From positions 19,233,760 to 19,297,759 of the forward strand of contig CM055191.1 of the NCBI GenBank assembly GCA_029224185.1: a stretch of DNA of 64,000 nt, read 5' to 3'. The notes beneath the pieces were generated by a model. That model was given only the letters and a program-made list of their open reading frames with translations. It searched no databases and had not been told where the DNA came from. Of the stretch, positions 49,199 through 60,834 are shown piece after piece. The translations under genes and the position numbers were made by a program. Within the stretch, counting starts at the first letter, position 1, and every line of letters begins with the position of its first letter. This stretch comes from Karalla daura. Lineage: Eukaryota; Chordata; Actinopteri; Chaetodontiformes; Leiognathidae.

Positions 49199-49885
49199 TT
49201 TGTGTGTGTGTTTACTTTGCGGCTACCTTGCCTTGTGCATTTTATACCTTTGCATGTGCCACCTGTGTGTGTTCAGCATTAATAGTATTGGTTTGCATTT
49301 ATGAACCTGTATATGAGTGCTAGTGTGTGCGTGCATGGGTGTGCGTGTGTGTGTGTGCGTAGGTGTTCATGATGCGATTTGTGTGTGTGCGTGTTTTTCA
49401 GTGTGTTAGCAGATTATTGAGCAGGCATGCCCCGTGGCTCTGTGCTGTTCCACACCAAACAGTGAAACCAATACCTTTTTGTCGCTGATAAAACTGGATG
49501 GCCACAGATAGGCATGCATATTATCACACATGCACACACACACACACACACACACACACAACACCCTCTGCTCAGTCAGATCTACTTCATGTGTATGTGT
49601 GTGTCTGTGTGTGTGTGTGTGTGTGTGAAGCATGTGTGTATGCATCGGGCTTGCAGGGGTTTGCTTTGTGTGTGTGTGTGTTATCTGTGCATGTGTGTGT
49701 GTAATTCACTCCTACAAAGACACCATACACTCTCCCTCCTACTCTTCGCACTTCCCCAGAGACAAAGTCCCAATTTCTCCATTGCCTGCAGTCAGACAGA
49801 AGGAGGGAGGGGGGGTGCAAGAGAGATGGGAGGGAGAGGGCGGGAGAGTAAGGAGAGGTAGAGAAAAGAAAACCCAGATGCTATC
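47691..49885. repeat. Noncoding stretch with dense CA and GT tracts
   Basis: CA 48136-48182; GT 49135-49211 (long); GT-rich 49322-49360; CA 49525-49563; GT 49590-49627; GT 49669-49702; purine-rich 49798-49870. Open frames here are Cys/Val or Thr/His repeat artefacts. An imperfect inverted repeat around 'atcacaagtatac' lies at 48860-48888. Confidence 0.75.
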
Positions 49886-49889
49886 AGCC

Positions 49890-50445
49890 CTCAGAGAGTC
49901 ACCAGGGTCATTGTCATGTGTCAGTCAGTGTAACACAACTCTTCCTGATAAGCCCGCCGATTGCGGCGATTGGCCACGATGGGTGACAGTGCGATACTGT
50001 TCTGTGCCGGCGCTCCTGACGAGACACGAAATTAACCCCCAGCGCTTTGCCGATAAACATCTAAAATGGTTTCGGGACCCCTGGGGCTAATGGGAAGAGA
50101 CGAGAAGCTATCAAAATATCAAATGTGCGTGACAAGCGGCACAAGGACCAGGTCTGTCAAACACTCGCCTCTCAGAGTGTGATTTACCTCCGACTCTCCC
50201 ACAAAGCCTGGCAGCGGAGGGCTGAGAAATGAGCCCCTCTTTGCCTCGGTCTGCACACGGTGCAGTCATATTTTAATAGACATATTTATTTTGCCAAACC
50301 GATGTGGGGTCCCCGGTTTTAATTAGGTAAACAGCTCGTTGGGGGAATCAGTGGCAATTCGTTAATGAAGGTCGGCCCGGGCTAATAGCTGAGGCCAATC
50401 CTGTCTCAGTCAGTGTTGAAATTTTCTTGAAGAGAACTGAATGCA
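49890..50445. promoter_or_regulatory. Longest candidate conserved noncoding block
   Basis: About 550 bases, repeat-free, directly after a dense microsatellite cluster. CpGs are retained throughout ('cccgccgattgcggcgattg', 'gtgccggcgctcctgacg'). Motifs include 'cacgaaattaacccc', 'tcatattttaatagac', TTTTAATTAGG at 50317-50327 overlapping a forkhead-like GTAAACA at 50327-50333, and 'caattcgttaatgaagg'. No frame is open as an exon with splice sites. It is one of the two most convincing regulatory blocks in the window. Confidence 0.5.
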
Positions 50446-50990
50446 GCCATCTCCTGCTGTCTATTATAGGTTGAGTAACAAATAGGTCTATCTTGAGTAG
50501 ATTGTGTGCAGTGTGCACCTCAGTGTGTGCTTTTTTTTTTTTCCTATGTTCATGTCCTTGGCGGGATGTTTGAAGGACAGAAGAGCAAGTGCTGGTGGAC
50601 AGAGAGGCCCTGTGTGTGCGTACGTGTATGTGTGTGTGTCATGTGTCTCAGCTGGGTGACATGTGAAGGTGATGGGTGTCACCAGAGTCCCTGTCGTCTG
50701 AGGGCATGTCTCCGACTGCTGGCTCTGACACCAGCCTGACTGACTTATGATCAGGATTTATCATCTTGATTTATGATGAGCCCGGTTCGTCCCTCTCACA
50801 GCCAGGAGGAGGCCTGCCGTGTGTCTGTGTGTGTGTGTGTGTGTGTGTGTACGAATGTGTTTGTGACAGGGAGAGAGAGAGTGTGCAAGTGATGATCATT
50901 GCGTGAATGACCACAAATTGTAGATTTTAGCAACTCGTTAATGTCACATTGCAATTTGTTTTTGGAAATGAAGACAGGAGAAAGAAAAGG

Positions 50991-51043
<53 letters not shown>

Positions 51044-51185
51044 TAACACTGCCTCCTCCTAGACAGACGGCACAGTTCCTTCTTGAAAGCACATCCTCCG
51101 TGGTTGTCACAATGAACCTGAATCTGAGAGTTTTAGTAGGTGAAAATGATGCTTCAGCATTTCCCCAGATAAATAAAGGTTAGAC
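50446..51185 (+). repeat. GT microsatellites and intervening DNA
   Basis: GT at 50617-50640, 50819-50850 and 50992-51040 (long, ending in 'gcgcgc'). A T-run lies at 50530-50541. Nothing else is recognised. Confidence 0.8.
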
Positions 51186-51189
51186 AACA

Positions 51190-51425
51190 CATTCTGAGTG
51201 CTAATTGACATTGACTGATTAAAAAATTTCAAAACTGTGAACGCAAGGCCCTGGATAGAGCAACGTGTCGCCGTGGCAAGCTATGAGTCATTTTCTCTTC
51301 ATATTTTGTTGTAACAGGCAAGCAGAGTCTTGACTACTAAATGCCGGGCGCGGGGACATGGGGGCTATTTAGTAAACATCTTTCAATTCCATGCCAGCCG
51401 GCCGGCCTGAGAGCAGCCAGGCAGC
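51190..51425. promoter_or_regulatory. Weak candidate conserved noncoding block
   Basis: Contains 'gcaacgtgtcgccgtggc', 'gggctatttagtaaacatc' and 'gccagccggccggcctg'. It is non-repetitive, lying between a GT tract and a purine tract. Confidence 0.25.
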
Positions 51426-51481
51426 CTCTTAGCTTCACCCCCCTATGTTGGGATGCAGAGAAACAGGCCGTCTACAGACCC

Positions 51482-51692
51482 AGGGGATGGAGGGATGAGA
51501 GGGGAAAGAAAAGGAGGAGGAGGGAGAGGGGAGGAGGGGGAAAGAGACAGAGAAAGAGAGAAGGAGGGCACTGGAACACATCCACAGATTAACCCTCATG
51601 GAGGAGATGGAAAATAGAGCGGAACTGAACATACGTGTGTGCGTGTGTGTGTGTGCGTGTGTGTGTGTGCGTGCATGTGTGTGTGTGTGTGT

Positions 51693-51735
<43 letters not shown>
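51482..51735 (+). repeat. Polypurine tract then compound (GT)n(GA)n
   Basis: 51482-51568 is almost all purine on the plus strand (GGGA/AGGA units). After a short gap, GT with CGT interruptions (51634-51693) runs into pure GA (51694-51735). Such junctions can adopt Z-DNA and triplex forms. Confidence 0.85.
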
Positions 51736-51741
<6 letters not shown>

Positions 51742-53230
51742 TGTGAGAGAGAGGGGGATAAACTGTGACATTCAGGAGCGTCTGGGCAGCACAACACAGA
51801 GGTGCCCATCTCATGTCTCTGCCATGTAGTAGACAGCAACAGAAAAGCCACAACTTATTGTCTTCAACACATAACCTGCAACCCTACCCCACACCAGACA
51901 CAGACACACACACACCTTTGGCAGCCTTGGCCAATCCTCTCTTTTCCCATTAAAAGCAGTAGAGAGGGTAATAATGGGGGCTAAAGGTAAAGCCATACTA
52001 GTCACAGGCGTTGCATAGTGCAAAAGGTGCAACCTAATGTATTCTCAATGGTTGTCACAAGGGACGACACAACACGATTTTGTCAGGACCGGAGTGGCTT
52101 TACCTTTAGAGAGGTCACATGGTGCCAAGTCTTTATTCTTGGGTATAATGCAGAGTTTGGCCAAGAAGAGATGCATTGTTTGAATGACAGGGACATTTGT
52201 TTCCATTTGTTTGTCATCAATTTACATCCATATGGTTGGAGATTGTCAAGTTTCAATGTTAAAATACCAGATTTGGGGTTTATAGTGCATCAGCATCTCT
52301 ATGGTATCATAAAAAGGAGAAAATTATTCAATAAAATGCTGTTGGTGCTGTATAAACTTTGCTTTAGGCCATGGGCCTGGTGACCAGAGCATGGCGGGAT
52401 CACAAACACTGAAAACAAGCCTCGGGATGGTGATGTTATATTAGATGTGAATTTATGACCTGAATTTCTGTGCCTTTCTGTATGTTCACAAATACAACCC
52501 ATATCCATTCAGAATCAAAATCATACCTTTGACAGCTTCCACACATAAACAAAGCAAGAAAAGACAGAAAATGCAAAAGTCACAACCAAAATGAGCGAGA
52601 GATCAAACCATAGTCAACATCAGGGATGCTGGTGTCACATGAAATGGTTAGACAGAGGGTTGGTGAGAAGCAGAGCTCTTTCTCTTATGTACTTGGTCAA
52701 AGCGGCTCACTGTATCAGATGGATCCTTTCAAACTGACCCGGCTTTGATGTGACTTGGATATGGTTACAGGTTGACTGTTAAAAAAAAAATCACCTTGAT
52801 GATCATTTAAAATATTTCAAACTGCTTTATATTGCAAGTACATATGTAACTGATGACATCTGTGCAGTTGGTTATTGCATTATCTGGCAGCAATCAGTCA
52901 ACATTTGTTCCCTTGTTAAGAATTTAAATGATGTGCTTTTTCATCCGTACGCCAGCCTCCAAACATAGTGAATGTTTTCCTGTCTTTGATTTAATGCTAC
53001 TGCTAGTATTCTACATCACTTGTTCCCCCGCTGTGGTGAAAGCTGCCCTGTGTGTGCGTGCCTGTGTATGTGTGCGTATGTGTGAGTATTTGTGTGCATG
53101 TACGCTCTTGGTATCTGCAGTTGTGGAAACAGAGCAGGCCGTACAGATCCAGATACACAGTCAGATACACAGGGGAATAGCTGTGAGTGAGTACTGTTGG
53201 TTTGTTTGACAGGGACCTCTTACCCCTGTC
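51736..53230. other. Noncoding stretch
   Basis: A short CA at 51903-51914, an A-run at 52771-52780 and an interrupted GT stretch at 53051-53098. The 121-codon frame at 52018-52383 has no recognised domain. Confidence 0.5.
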
Positions 53231-53234
53231 TCTC

Positions 53235-53710
53235 TCACCTCAGATAGAGAGAGACAAATACACCGGGATGGCAGATAGAGGCAGATAGCAGACGAGTGAA
53301 AGGCAGAGCAGAGAGAGTAGAGGGAGAAAAACATAAAGATAGACCACGAGGTGTTGAAGATGGGCCTGGGGAATAAGAGGCGTAGCATAAAGGAGCAAGA
53401 GCAAAGCGCCAAAGGAGGGGTGACAATAAAAGGGTTGGAGAGAGAAGGAGAGAATTAAGGGAGGAGTGGGGTTAGAGAGAAAGGGAGGGGAAAGGGAGAG
53501 ATAAGGAGGGAGAGAAAGCTTGGCACTGCACCGGGTAGTGGAGGGTTTATTATTCTCTGTAGCACTCAATCAAACGCCGGCCCTCTGAACAGAGAGCAAT
53601 GCTGGCGAATCATCCTGGGGGCTTTCTCTCTCTCCCTCTCTTTCTTCCTCTCTCCCCGTCTCTCCCGTCCTCACCCTCCCCCGCTCTCTCAGTCTTTTTT
53701 TCCTGCGGTG
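53235..53710. repeat. Opposed polypurine and polypyrimidine tracts
   Basis: From 53235 to 53520 the plus strand is dominated by purines (GAGAGA, AGGGAG, GGAGAG units). From 53620 to 53703 it switches to pyrimidines (CTCTCT, CCCTCT). About 100 bases of mixed sequence separate them. The two can pair with each other in one strand. Confidence 0.75.
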
Positions 53711-54995
53711 TATGAGTGCTATCCATCTGTCAGCTGTCAGTGCCAGTGAGAGATATACAGAGCTGTCACATCGCGTCAGCCCGGGTTTGGGAGGCCCCTC
53801 TTCTGCAGCTGCAGCTGCACACATACTTTCCTGATGGCAGCACAGGAGCGCCGCTATTAACACACAAACACGAGCACACACAAATGCTGATGTAAACTGA
53901 TGTATTGGTTTACCAACAATGGAATTTTAACAACCTGATCATAAGCACTCAGCAGTGTCTGTGCTATGTGGATGATATTTACTGGGGTCGTAACAATAGC
54001 TATCTAGAAGTCCTTGACAATGTGTCATGACTTTTACACTCTGAAAACTACAAAGTTACGTACAAACCAATTTCCGATTTCTTTCATTTATTGGTTTCCA
54101 CAAAGTTTTATGAGAATTAGCCAAGTAGTTCATGCATAATCCGAATAAAAGACAGATTTATTAAGTACAGAAGTGTCAATGAGAGCTGGAATCATCAGTT
54201 ATCATCCTATGTTATTAAAGTCAAAGGTTTTAGATTTCTTGCAGTGTGTGCTATGCTGGATGCCTTTGAACATGAGTAATGAACCACAGGAATGCACGTT
54301 AGTTTCGTCAGACAAGTAAAAATGAAAATGCTGAATGAGAGAGCATTGCAGGAGTTGAAGCATCACTTGAAGAAGACTTCAGTTCTCCATTGGTGGCTCA
54401 TAGTACAGAATGTCAAGATCTGCATGATCTGGTCTGACAGATCAGTCAAACTGTAATGCACACAACTGTACATGAATCACTGTTATCCAACTGAAGCTGC
54501 CGCTTTTGTAATATTAATTTCATGTTTTTACTCGAGCTCAAGTAAAACAGTCAGTTCTTTCTCCATTATTTACAATATGTAAGACTTTAAACCCTTTCAA
54601 AAGGCGTTAGATTATGTTAGAATAGTGTTCATTAGGCTACAGTAGAATGGCGTCTTTGTGTTTAATAATTATGTGTTCCTGTTACATAAGGGCCCTGCAT
54701 CAAAATCTTGAAAGACAATTGTTGGTGGGAGTGAGATTGAAACAGGATGAGTGCAGTGCCAAACTTATGGGAGGTTGAAAGGGTTGGATGGAGGAGTAGG
54801 TGGTGCTGGGATGGATATGTGTGTCTATATATGGAGTGGGGGGGGCAATTACACAAATTAATTGCAGGCCTCAGCTGACACCACTCAGGAAGAAGATGTG
54901 AAGGGTTTGCATGTGTGCCCTATGACAACAAGAGAAAAGGGGATGTGTGGAGCTTCCTTCCATGCCTTCCATTTGTATGTTGACAAGATTGCTGG
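53711..54995. other. AT-rich noncoding stretch
   Basis: Nothing recognised. A G-run lies at 54837-54845. A frame near 53965 encodes Tyr-Val-Asp-Asp, but no reverse-transcriptase context is seen. Confidence 0.5.
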
Positions 54996-54999
54996 GTTT

Positions 55000-55150
55000 T
55001 TGTGCCTATTGTGCCACTGCTGCCATTTCAGCGCCAATTGTGTTGGGTTTTGGGGGCTCGTTATTAGAGGGTGACAGTTTCTGGGCGGAAACAAACACGA
55101 ATCTGACGATTAACACCATGTCACCATGTCAGCTCATACAGTAATCCTGA
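55000..55150. promoter_or_regulatory. Candidate conserved noncoding block
   Basis: Contains 'ccatttcagcgccaattgtg', 'ctcgttattagagggtgac' and 'ctgacgattaacaccatg'. It is short, smooth and free of repeats, followed by a purine-rich stretch. Confidence 0.35.
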
Positions 55151-55845
55151 TATTCTGTCTATCGCACGTTTGCACAGAGAGTGGGAGGGGGAGGTGAGAG
55201 GTAGGGACAGTGAGAATACCATAGAAATAGAGAGGGAGCGCGAGAGAAGGAGGCACAGCCGAGATCCCAAGAGAGACAGATAAAGCCGTGTCGTTCATTG
55301 AGGACATTGTGTACATGGCTGCGTACTGTAATGCAATGTTAACATTCCTCCCAATCCCGGGCTCTCCACAGGGAGGAGTGAGGCCTGCTGGGGGATCTGT
55401 TTAGTTGATCAGACGTGCCAGTGCTCTCGCCGGGCGAGGGAATAGACTGCAGGATACAATAGGAGAGCAGGGCGTGACAGACGCGGATGAGATAAAGGAT
55501 ACTGCTGAGTAGAACAGTCTTGTAAGGCTAGGCATGAATATCATAGTGATACTGCAGCTTAGTATTTGGTCACATGTGAGCATGTAGAGTAGGGCATCGT
55601 GGGTTAGCATAGACAAGATTAAGATGAGGTATCCTGTAGGTGGTAGAAGATTTGCACCAGCTGTTCATAGTATCTCAACTCTGAATTTGGTGTGTAGGTT
55701 TAAGTTTTAAATGGCTCAATCAAAATGGGTGCGCCTCACCAGGTAGCTCCTCCACTGACATTTGGTATGACTCACTCATAATTGATAGCTGAAGTAACTG
55801 GGCTCATCTCAATGTGGTACTCAATACCATAAGTGGTAAAAGTGC
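55151..55845. other. Noncoding stretch
   Basis: GA-rich at 55180-55280, then single-copy-looking sequence. No gene or repeat recognised. Confidence 0.5.
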
Positions 55846-55847
55846 AC

Positions 55848-56084
55848 ATTGGGTAAAGGCAGAAAATCTCCAGTCCATTGCAGAGAGCAAGCATACACCA
55901 TTCGCTCTCACACTCATGCTTAGGGGCAAATGAGAATCTCCAATGTACAAACTTGAGTATCCAGAGAGAATACACACACAGACATGGGTAGAACATGCAA
56001 AGTCCACACTCCACACAGGTTTAACCAGGGATCTTTTTGCTGTAAGGCAGCAGCGTTATTCACCTAGCCACTGGGTTGCCCTGG
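55848..56084 (-). mobile_element. tRNA-like SINE-type fish repeat
   Basis: On the minus strand: 5' 'gggcaacccagtggctaggtg' region near 56082 (box A-like), 'ctgccttacagcaaaaagat', box B-like GGTTAAACC at about 56020-56028, 'gtgtggactttgcatgttc', 'agattctcatttgccccta' and 'caatggactggagattt' at the 3' end. The 'tttcctcccacag' module is replaced by a shorter segment. Confidence 0.65.
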
Positions 56085-57132
56085 CTTTGTAATATGTGAG
56101 TGAACATGCTTCTGTTCTGTGGCTATTCAAAGTGATGTGTCTCCACAGAAGTGTGGAAACAAATGCAATGTGTCCTCTGTTTTTGGTAGTTGCCGGGCTG
56201 TGAGGAAAATTGGACGGGATCTGGTGACACCAGTGCCAAAAATAATACCACCAGAGAACACTGGGGGTGTTAAAACGTAGCCTGTTTCTGCTGAAACAGT
56301 CTTAATATAAGTAACATTATTGTTGAGTAGATGTCGTGCACATTATGCATTCAGCCTTACACTGATACTGTATTAAGCTATTCCCTACTGTTAACTTGAC
56401 TTGACAGGTAAGATTATGGGCATATAGGATTATGGGTGTAATGCAATATTAAAAGAAAATATGATATTCATCTGTATGGCAGCATAGACTAACTGATCAA
56501 TAGTCCGATTCTGTCTCATTGTTTCATCCTCGGGCTATGACTGCTGTGTCAAAGATACAAAAACAGTGGAGTGCGGTAGGATGAGGTTGGAAAGGAAGTA
56601 AAAGCTTATTATTGCATTGGACACAGTGGCTTTGCAAAGGAAGGTGAAGCTAGGCCAGTTTATCCACGGGCATTTTTCTATCAGATTGTAACTCAGCAGC
56701 ACTCCAACTGCAACTCCAACGCCTCTGTGGGCAGATTGGCTTCACCTTCACACTCTCAATCAGCTTTTCTATCATAGAGGTGTCACATTAACATACACGC
56801 ATGCACACATGCCATACAAAATAGATGGCAACTTGCAGATGGGCATGTTTGTGTGCGAGTAAACACACACACACACACACACATACGCACAGACACACAC
56901 ATGCTCTCTACCCCCTCCTCCAGCACCTCTCAAACCCATTATTGGCAGCAGTTCAGTGACGGCTGTGTGACTGCCAGTACTGCGGATCTGCTCCTGGAGC
57001 GAGCTCTCCCCATCAGCGCTGGCTTGATTACCCTGATGTATGCACACCCAGACACTTGACAATCTCTCAGCATTTACATATGCAGCCTCAGCACTCCACA
57101 CTACTTCTGATCTGAGGTGTATGTGTGTGTGT

Positions 57133-57204
<72 letters not shown>

Positions 57205-57875
57205 CAGAGAGAGAGAGGGTGTGTTTGTGAGATTTACTGCGTATGTGTGCACAAGAGTGTGAGTGTTCATAAGGCGAGTGGGAGAAGATGAGGAGAAAGG
57301 AGGAGAGAAATGGCAGCTCTCGCTCGCTAAACGTAAAACAAACAAACTTTAATCCGACGCCGAGCCCCTGCTCTTCAAAGGCGAGACGGAAGTAAGAAGG
57401 AGAGAGGGAGAGAGAGAGAGAGAGACGCCTCACCTAAGGGTGTGCAACACCGTAAACACACAAACAGAGCGTTTACCAGCCGGCCCGTTATTCACTCTCA
57501 TGTCAAACACATAGCACTCAGAACTAACTACCACACACACTACCGGGGATAGAGCTGTGTTAAAAAGCTCACAAAAGCCTGCACTTGACTGATGTTTTTC
57601 TTTCTCTTCAAATGAAAAATCATCATACAAACAACCCCCCCCCCCTTCAACCCCCAACCTGATTCAAAAGGCCCTGCCTCTTGTTCTTTCTTTCTTTCCA
57701 TCTCTGTCAACGTGAGGGAAGTGTCGATGAGAGGCAGCAACTGAAAGAGAGAGCAAGAGGGAGGGAGAGAGGGAGAGAGAGAGAGAGAGAGAGAGAGGAG
57801 GTCTGGGGAGTTGCACTGTGTCGATCCTTTTTGGCTGCCGCTTCACAGGGAAACCAGGCTCGGCTGATCATCATT
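56085..57875. repeat. Noncoding stretch with CA, GT, GA and C tracts
   Basis: CA 56863-56901; long GT 57117-57195 running into GA 57196-57218; GA 57411-57424; an 11-C run 57635-57645; GA 57745-57798. The segment 56145-56290 is smoother and might be conserved. Open frames are repeat artefacts. Confidence 0.75.
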
Positions 57876-57879
57876 AAAA

Positions 57880-58400
57880 CGCACACAACTTGACATGTTT
57901 ATTTAATGGCTGCTCCCGGCAAAGACGGCAAGCTGCTGCTATCTCTCACCGTCACATGTTGATCTACCACCGTGCCATGTGTGTCTGAGGGTGTGCGAGA
58001 GAGACGGAGAGACTGAGTGTGCGCGTTGGCATTAATCTTCACATATGTGCCTTTAACGTCCCGCGTGCTGTATACGATTTTTGCAATGTGTGCGAGGGAA
58101 CTCCGCTCTGTGCAAATACTGTAAAGTCGAGTCAGGCCACTTTGTCTTTGGATTAAGTGGATTCATGTGATTGTTTCTTATACCGCTACGGTATTTGCTC
58201 TGGATTTTGTTGGGACTGAATAGGCAATACAGATTTCCTGCCTCCTGAAAATCTCTAATCTAAACAGTCCATGCCTTTCGTTAACATGCCAGAGCAGCGC
58301 CACCCTGCTGCTCCCTTGATTTCTCTGGTTACTGACAGCTTCCATAAATACCTTTGATGGCCTCAGATCACATTGGCCAACAATGTGTGAGTGAGGCACA
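57880..58400. promoter_or_regulatory. Long candidate conserved noncoding block
   Basis: About 500 bases, repeat-free. Contains 'catgtttatttaatggctgc', 'ggcattaatcttcacatatg', 'cctttaacgtcccgcgtgc', 'ggattaagtggattcatg', 'taccgctacggtatttg' and 'aatacctttgatggcctc' (TCF-like). CpGs are retained. No exon. It is a strong regulatory candidate by texture. Confidence 0.45.
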
Positions 58401-59435
58401 CAGTGATCACAGAGAAAGAGTTTCTTTATGTTGAGCAGGAGGGTCAGACAGCAGACTGAATCTGCATCTCACAACATTTATGGATTTTACTTGGAAAAAC
58501 TGAAATGCGTGGGCACACACATCCTTCTTTGAATTTTACTGAGGTATAAATCAACCCAGTTTTGTCCTTTGGTTATAATTCTTGAGAAAAATGTTCCGAC
58601 ATTTGTAAATATATGAGGAGACAGGTAGACTACTTACATATTGAGTTTCTTTTTGCAGTACCTTGGCTGAGTGCCACTTTGGGATTGAACATGTGACACA
58701 ATTAATAAGTTAGGCATGTGTTATGTACTAAATTTAATTCTCAAGTAACCACATTGACATACAGTCATCAGATTCCCTTTTTGTTGTTTAAATAAAATAG
58801 ATTAGTAGAATTGGACTCATTTATAGTTTACTTGTACTGTATTGTGGTTTCCGTGGCAATGCCAACTTTGCCCACCACTTTGTTACTGGACAAGTAGCCT
58901 GTGCTGTTCTTTGTTGAGCATTGATTTGGTGCATTTGAATATTTTAACATAAGAGCGAGACAAGTGAACCAAAGTTATAATGCTGAGGGCAGAACAAATT
59001 ACAGTTTTCACAAACCTTGAAATGATCTGAAGAATCAATCAATATGTTCATCTTTGACGAACATTTTATGTGCAGTATGAGAGTAGAGAAGGTGAAACAG
59101 CAGAGTGAAATTATTTGCTAATAATACCCAATGTAGAATGGCCATGCATAGGCCTCCTCCTGCGGAATTTAAAAAGGTCAGATTAGACGAGGTTAAACAA
59201 CTCCAAGTAAACAGCAGTTAAGATAACAATGGAAAATGTGGCCCATTTTACTGGCTCAGTGAGTGAAACAAAAAGTGCAAGAAGAGAATGCAGTGTTGGA
59301 CTGGGGGGGGGGGGTTGAAACAGTAAAGAGAAAAGAAAAGTGAGCGAAGAAGGATCAGAAGTATAGAACAGAGCAGATGTGTGCGTGAGTGAGTGAGAGA
59401 CTGCAGGGCGGATTAAGGCGACACACTTCCTTTTT
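58401..59435. other. AT-rich noncoding stretch
   Basis: An 11-G run lies at 59304-59314. No exon, RNA gene or transposon recognised. Confidence 0.55.
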
Positions 59436-59439
59436 TGTT

Positions 59440-60300
59440 TGTTTGCGTGTGTAAACGCAGTTTTGATGAAATATTAATGGCGCCTTCCAAAATGCCTTGT
59501 AAAGGATCCTCTGTCTTTGACTTCTCCATCTGTAGCACCTCAGGTAGGCATTTAGTATGCTGTTCTTTCTGTCAGGAGGGAACCGGCAACCCTCCATGTG
59601 TCGAGCTGTCAGAGCAGAGCCGCCGCCGCCCCGCCCCTTCACCCACCCCCACCCCCGACACACCTTTAGTCCCCAGTACAGTCTGGAGCCCGCCGCCCCA
59701 CCCTCGCTCCTGATCACCAGCCAACGCTCTCCGAATCAAACTTTGCGCGGCGCACCCCTTGTTCTACTTTTATGCCGACAGCCGCACATCAAATGAATGA
59801 TACAATACAAGAGGTCTGTGAATGATTGAAAGCTTTTGTCATTCGCTTCGTATTTCCTGATGAAAATCATCTCTTCCCTCTCGGCAAAGGAACTAAGACG
59901 TGCTTTCTTCAGAGATTGGGTTGACGAGGGGCCTGATGATATTGATTGCACTTCAGAGAGCGGCTTGATTGGCAGCTGCCAAGGATCACAGGATCCTATC
60001 CCGCCCGCGCAACCCACCCGAGCGTCATCCCAGAGCCCCCACAGAGGAATCAGATACACCGGTAGTCCCTCATCTCCCTCTGCTCTTGCTAATTCTGCCT
60101 GACTGAGGAAGGGTAAATGATAGCGCCTGTCGACAAACACGAGTCTTGCTTGTGGTTTGGCAAAGAAGGCCCCGCGTTCAGGGGAGGAATCGGATTTAGA
60201 AAGCAAATGCTCAGACACCCAGTGGCTTTCTGAGTCTCTTGGTGATAGTGGGTGCATGAAATCAGCTGTCAATCAGTCACCCTGACGTAATTACAAAGGT
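59440..60300. promoter_or_regulatory. Longest conserved-looking domain, partly CpG-dense
   Basis: Three parts follow one another: an 83-base open segment (59461-59543), a CpG-dense stretch (59580-59760) with a CCGCCGCCGCC run and 'gcgcggcgcacc', and a smooth part (59775-60300). The last holds 'gaatgatacaatacaagagg', 'tgatgatattgattgcac', 'ggcttgattggcagctgcc', 'gctgtcaatcagtcacc' and 'cctgacgtaattacaaagg'. Minus-strand and plus-strand frames overlap without known homology. It could be an enhancer cluster, a promoter region or a poorly known exon cluster. Confidence 0.45.
59461..59543 (+). other. Candidate 83-bp exon
   Basis: A T-rich tract (59428-59445) and 'gcag' end at 59460, and CAG|GTAGGC at 59541-59549 gives a plausible donor. 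The frame that gives FDEILMAPSKMP at its start is open throughout. An ATG at 59476 in that frame could also be a start. I do not recognise the peptide as part of any family. It may instead be a conserved noncoding element with fortuitous splice-like edges. Confidence 0.2.
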
Positions 60301-60780
60301 GAGGAGCCCCTCAGCGTCATCATGAGTGGTCGAGTGGTCAGAGAGACACCCACAAGGCTTCCTGGTAGCAATAGCTAATTATAGTTTTCATAACACACAT
60401 AATATATGTTCAGGGTGCAGGGTGCACAGCTTCATAATAGGCTTCATTTACTATGCGGGGATGCACATATTTGTCTTGTGACTTAAGACTGAGAGGCTCT
60501 TTTACGTGTGTGTGGACTCTCCTTCCTGAATTTTATGTTTTCATGAAAGGTGGTGGAGGTCCTTATCCTCAAGCTTGAAACAAAGACACCATTAAATATA
60601 TATATATATCCAAAGAGGGGTAAAAAGATGGTGGCTGTTGCCCAAGGAGGTATGGCTGTCATAAGAAAAAGAGAAAAAAAGCTGGGCTGGGATTTGTTGG
60701 TGTCACTCAGTAAATCAGTGGGAGTTTAATTACCAGCATGGTGTGGAGGAGCCGTGACAAGCAAAATGTGTGTGTGTGTG

Positions 60781-60834
<54 letters not shown>

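Noticed and set aside
53965..53976. Tyr-Val-Asp-Asp codons, like a reverse-transcriptase active site
   Set aside because: Only about 30 open codons around it, ended by a stop, with no other reverse-transcriptase motif in order. Four residues can arise by chance.
59736..60272. 178-codon minus-strand frame in the conserved-looking domain
   Set aside because: No recognised homology or splice support, and an 88-codon plus-strand frame overlaps. Constrained noncoding sequence explains the openness equally well.
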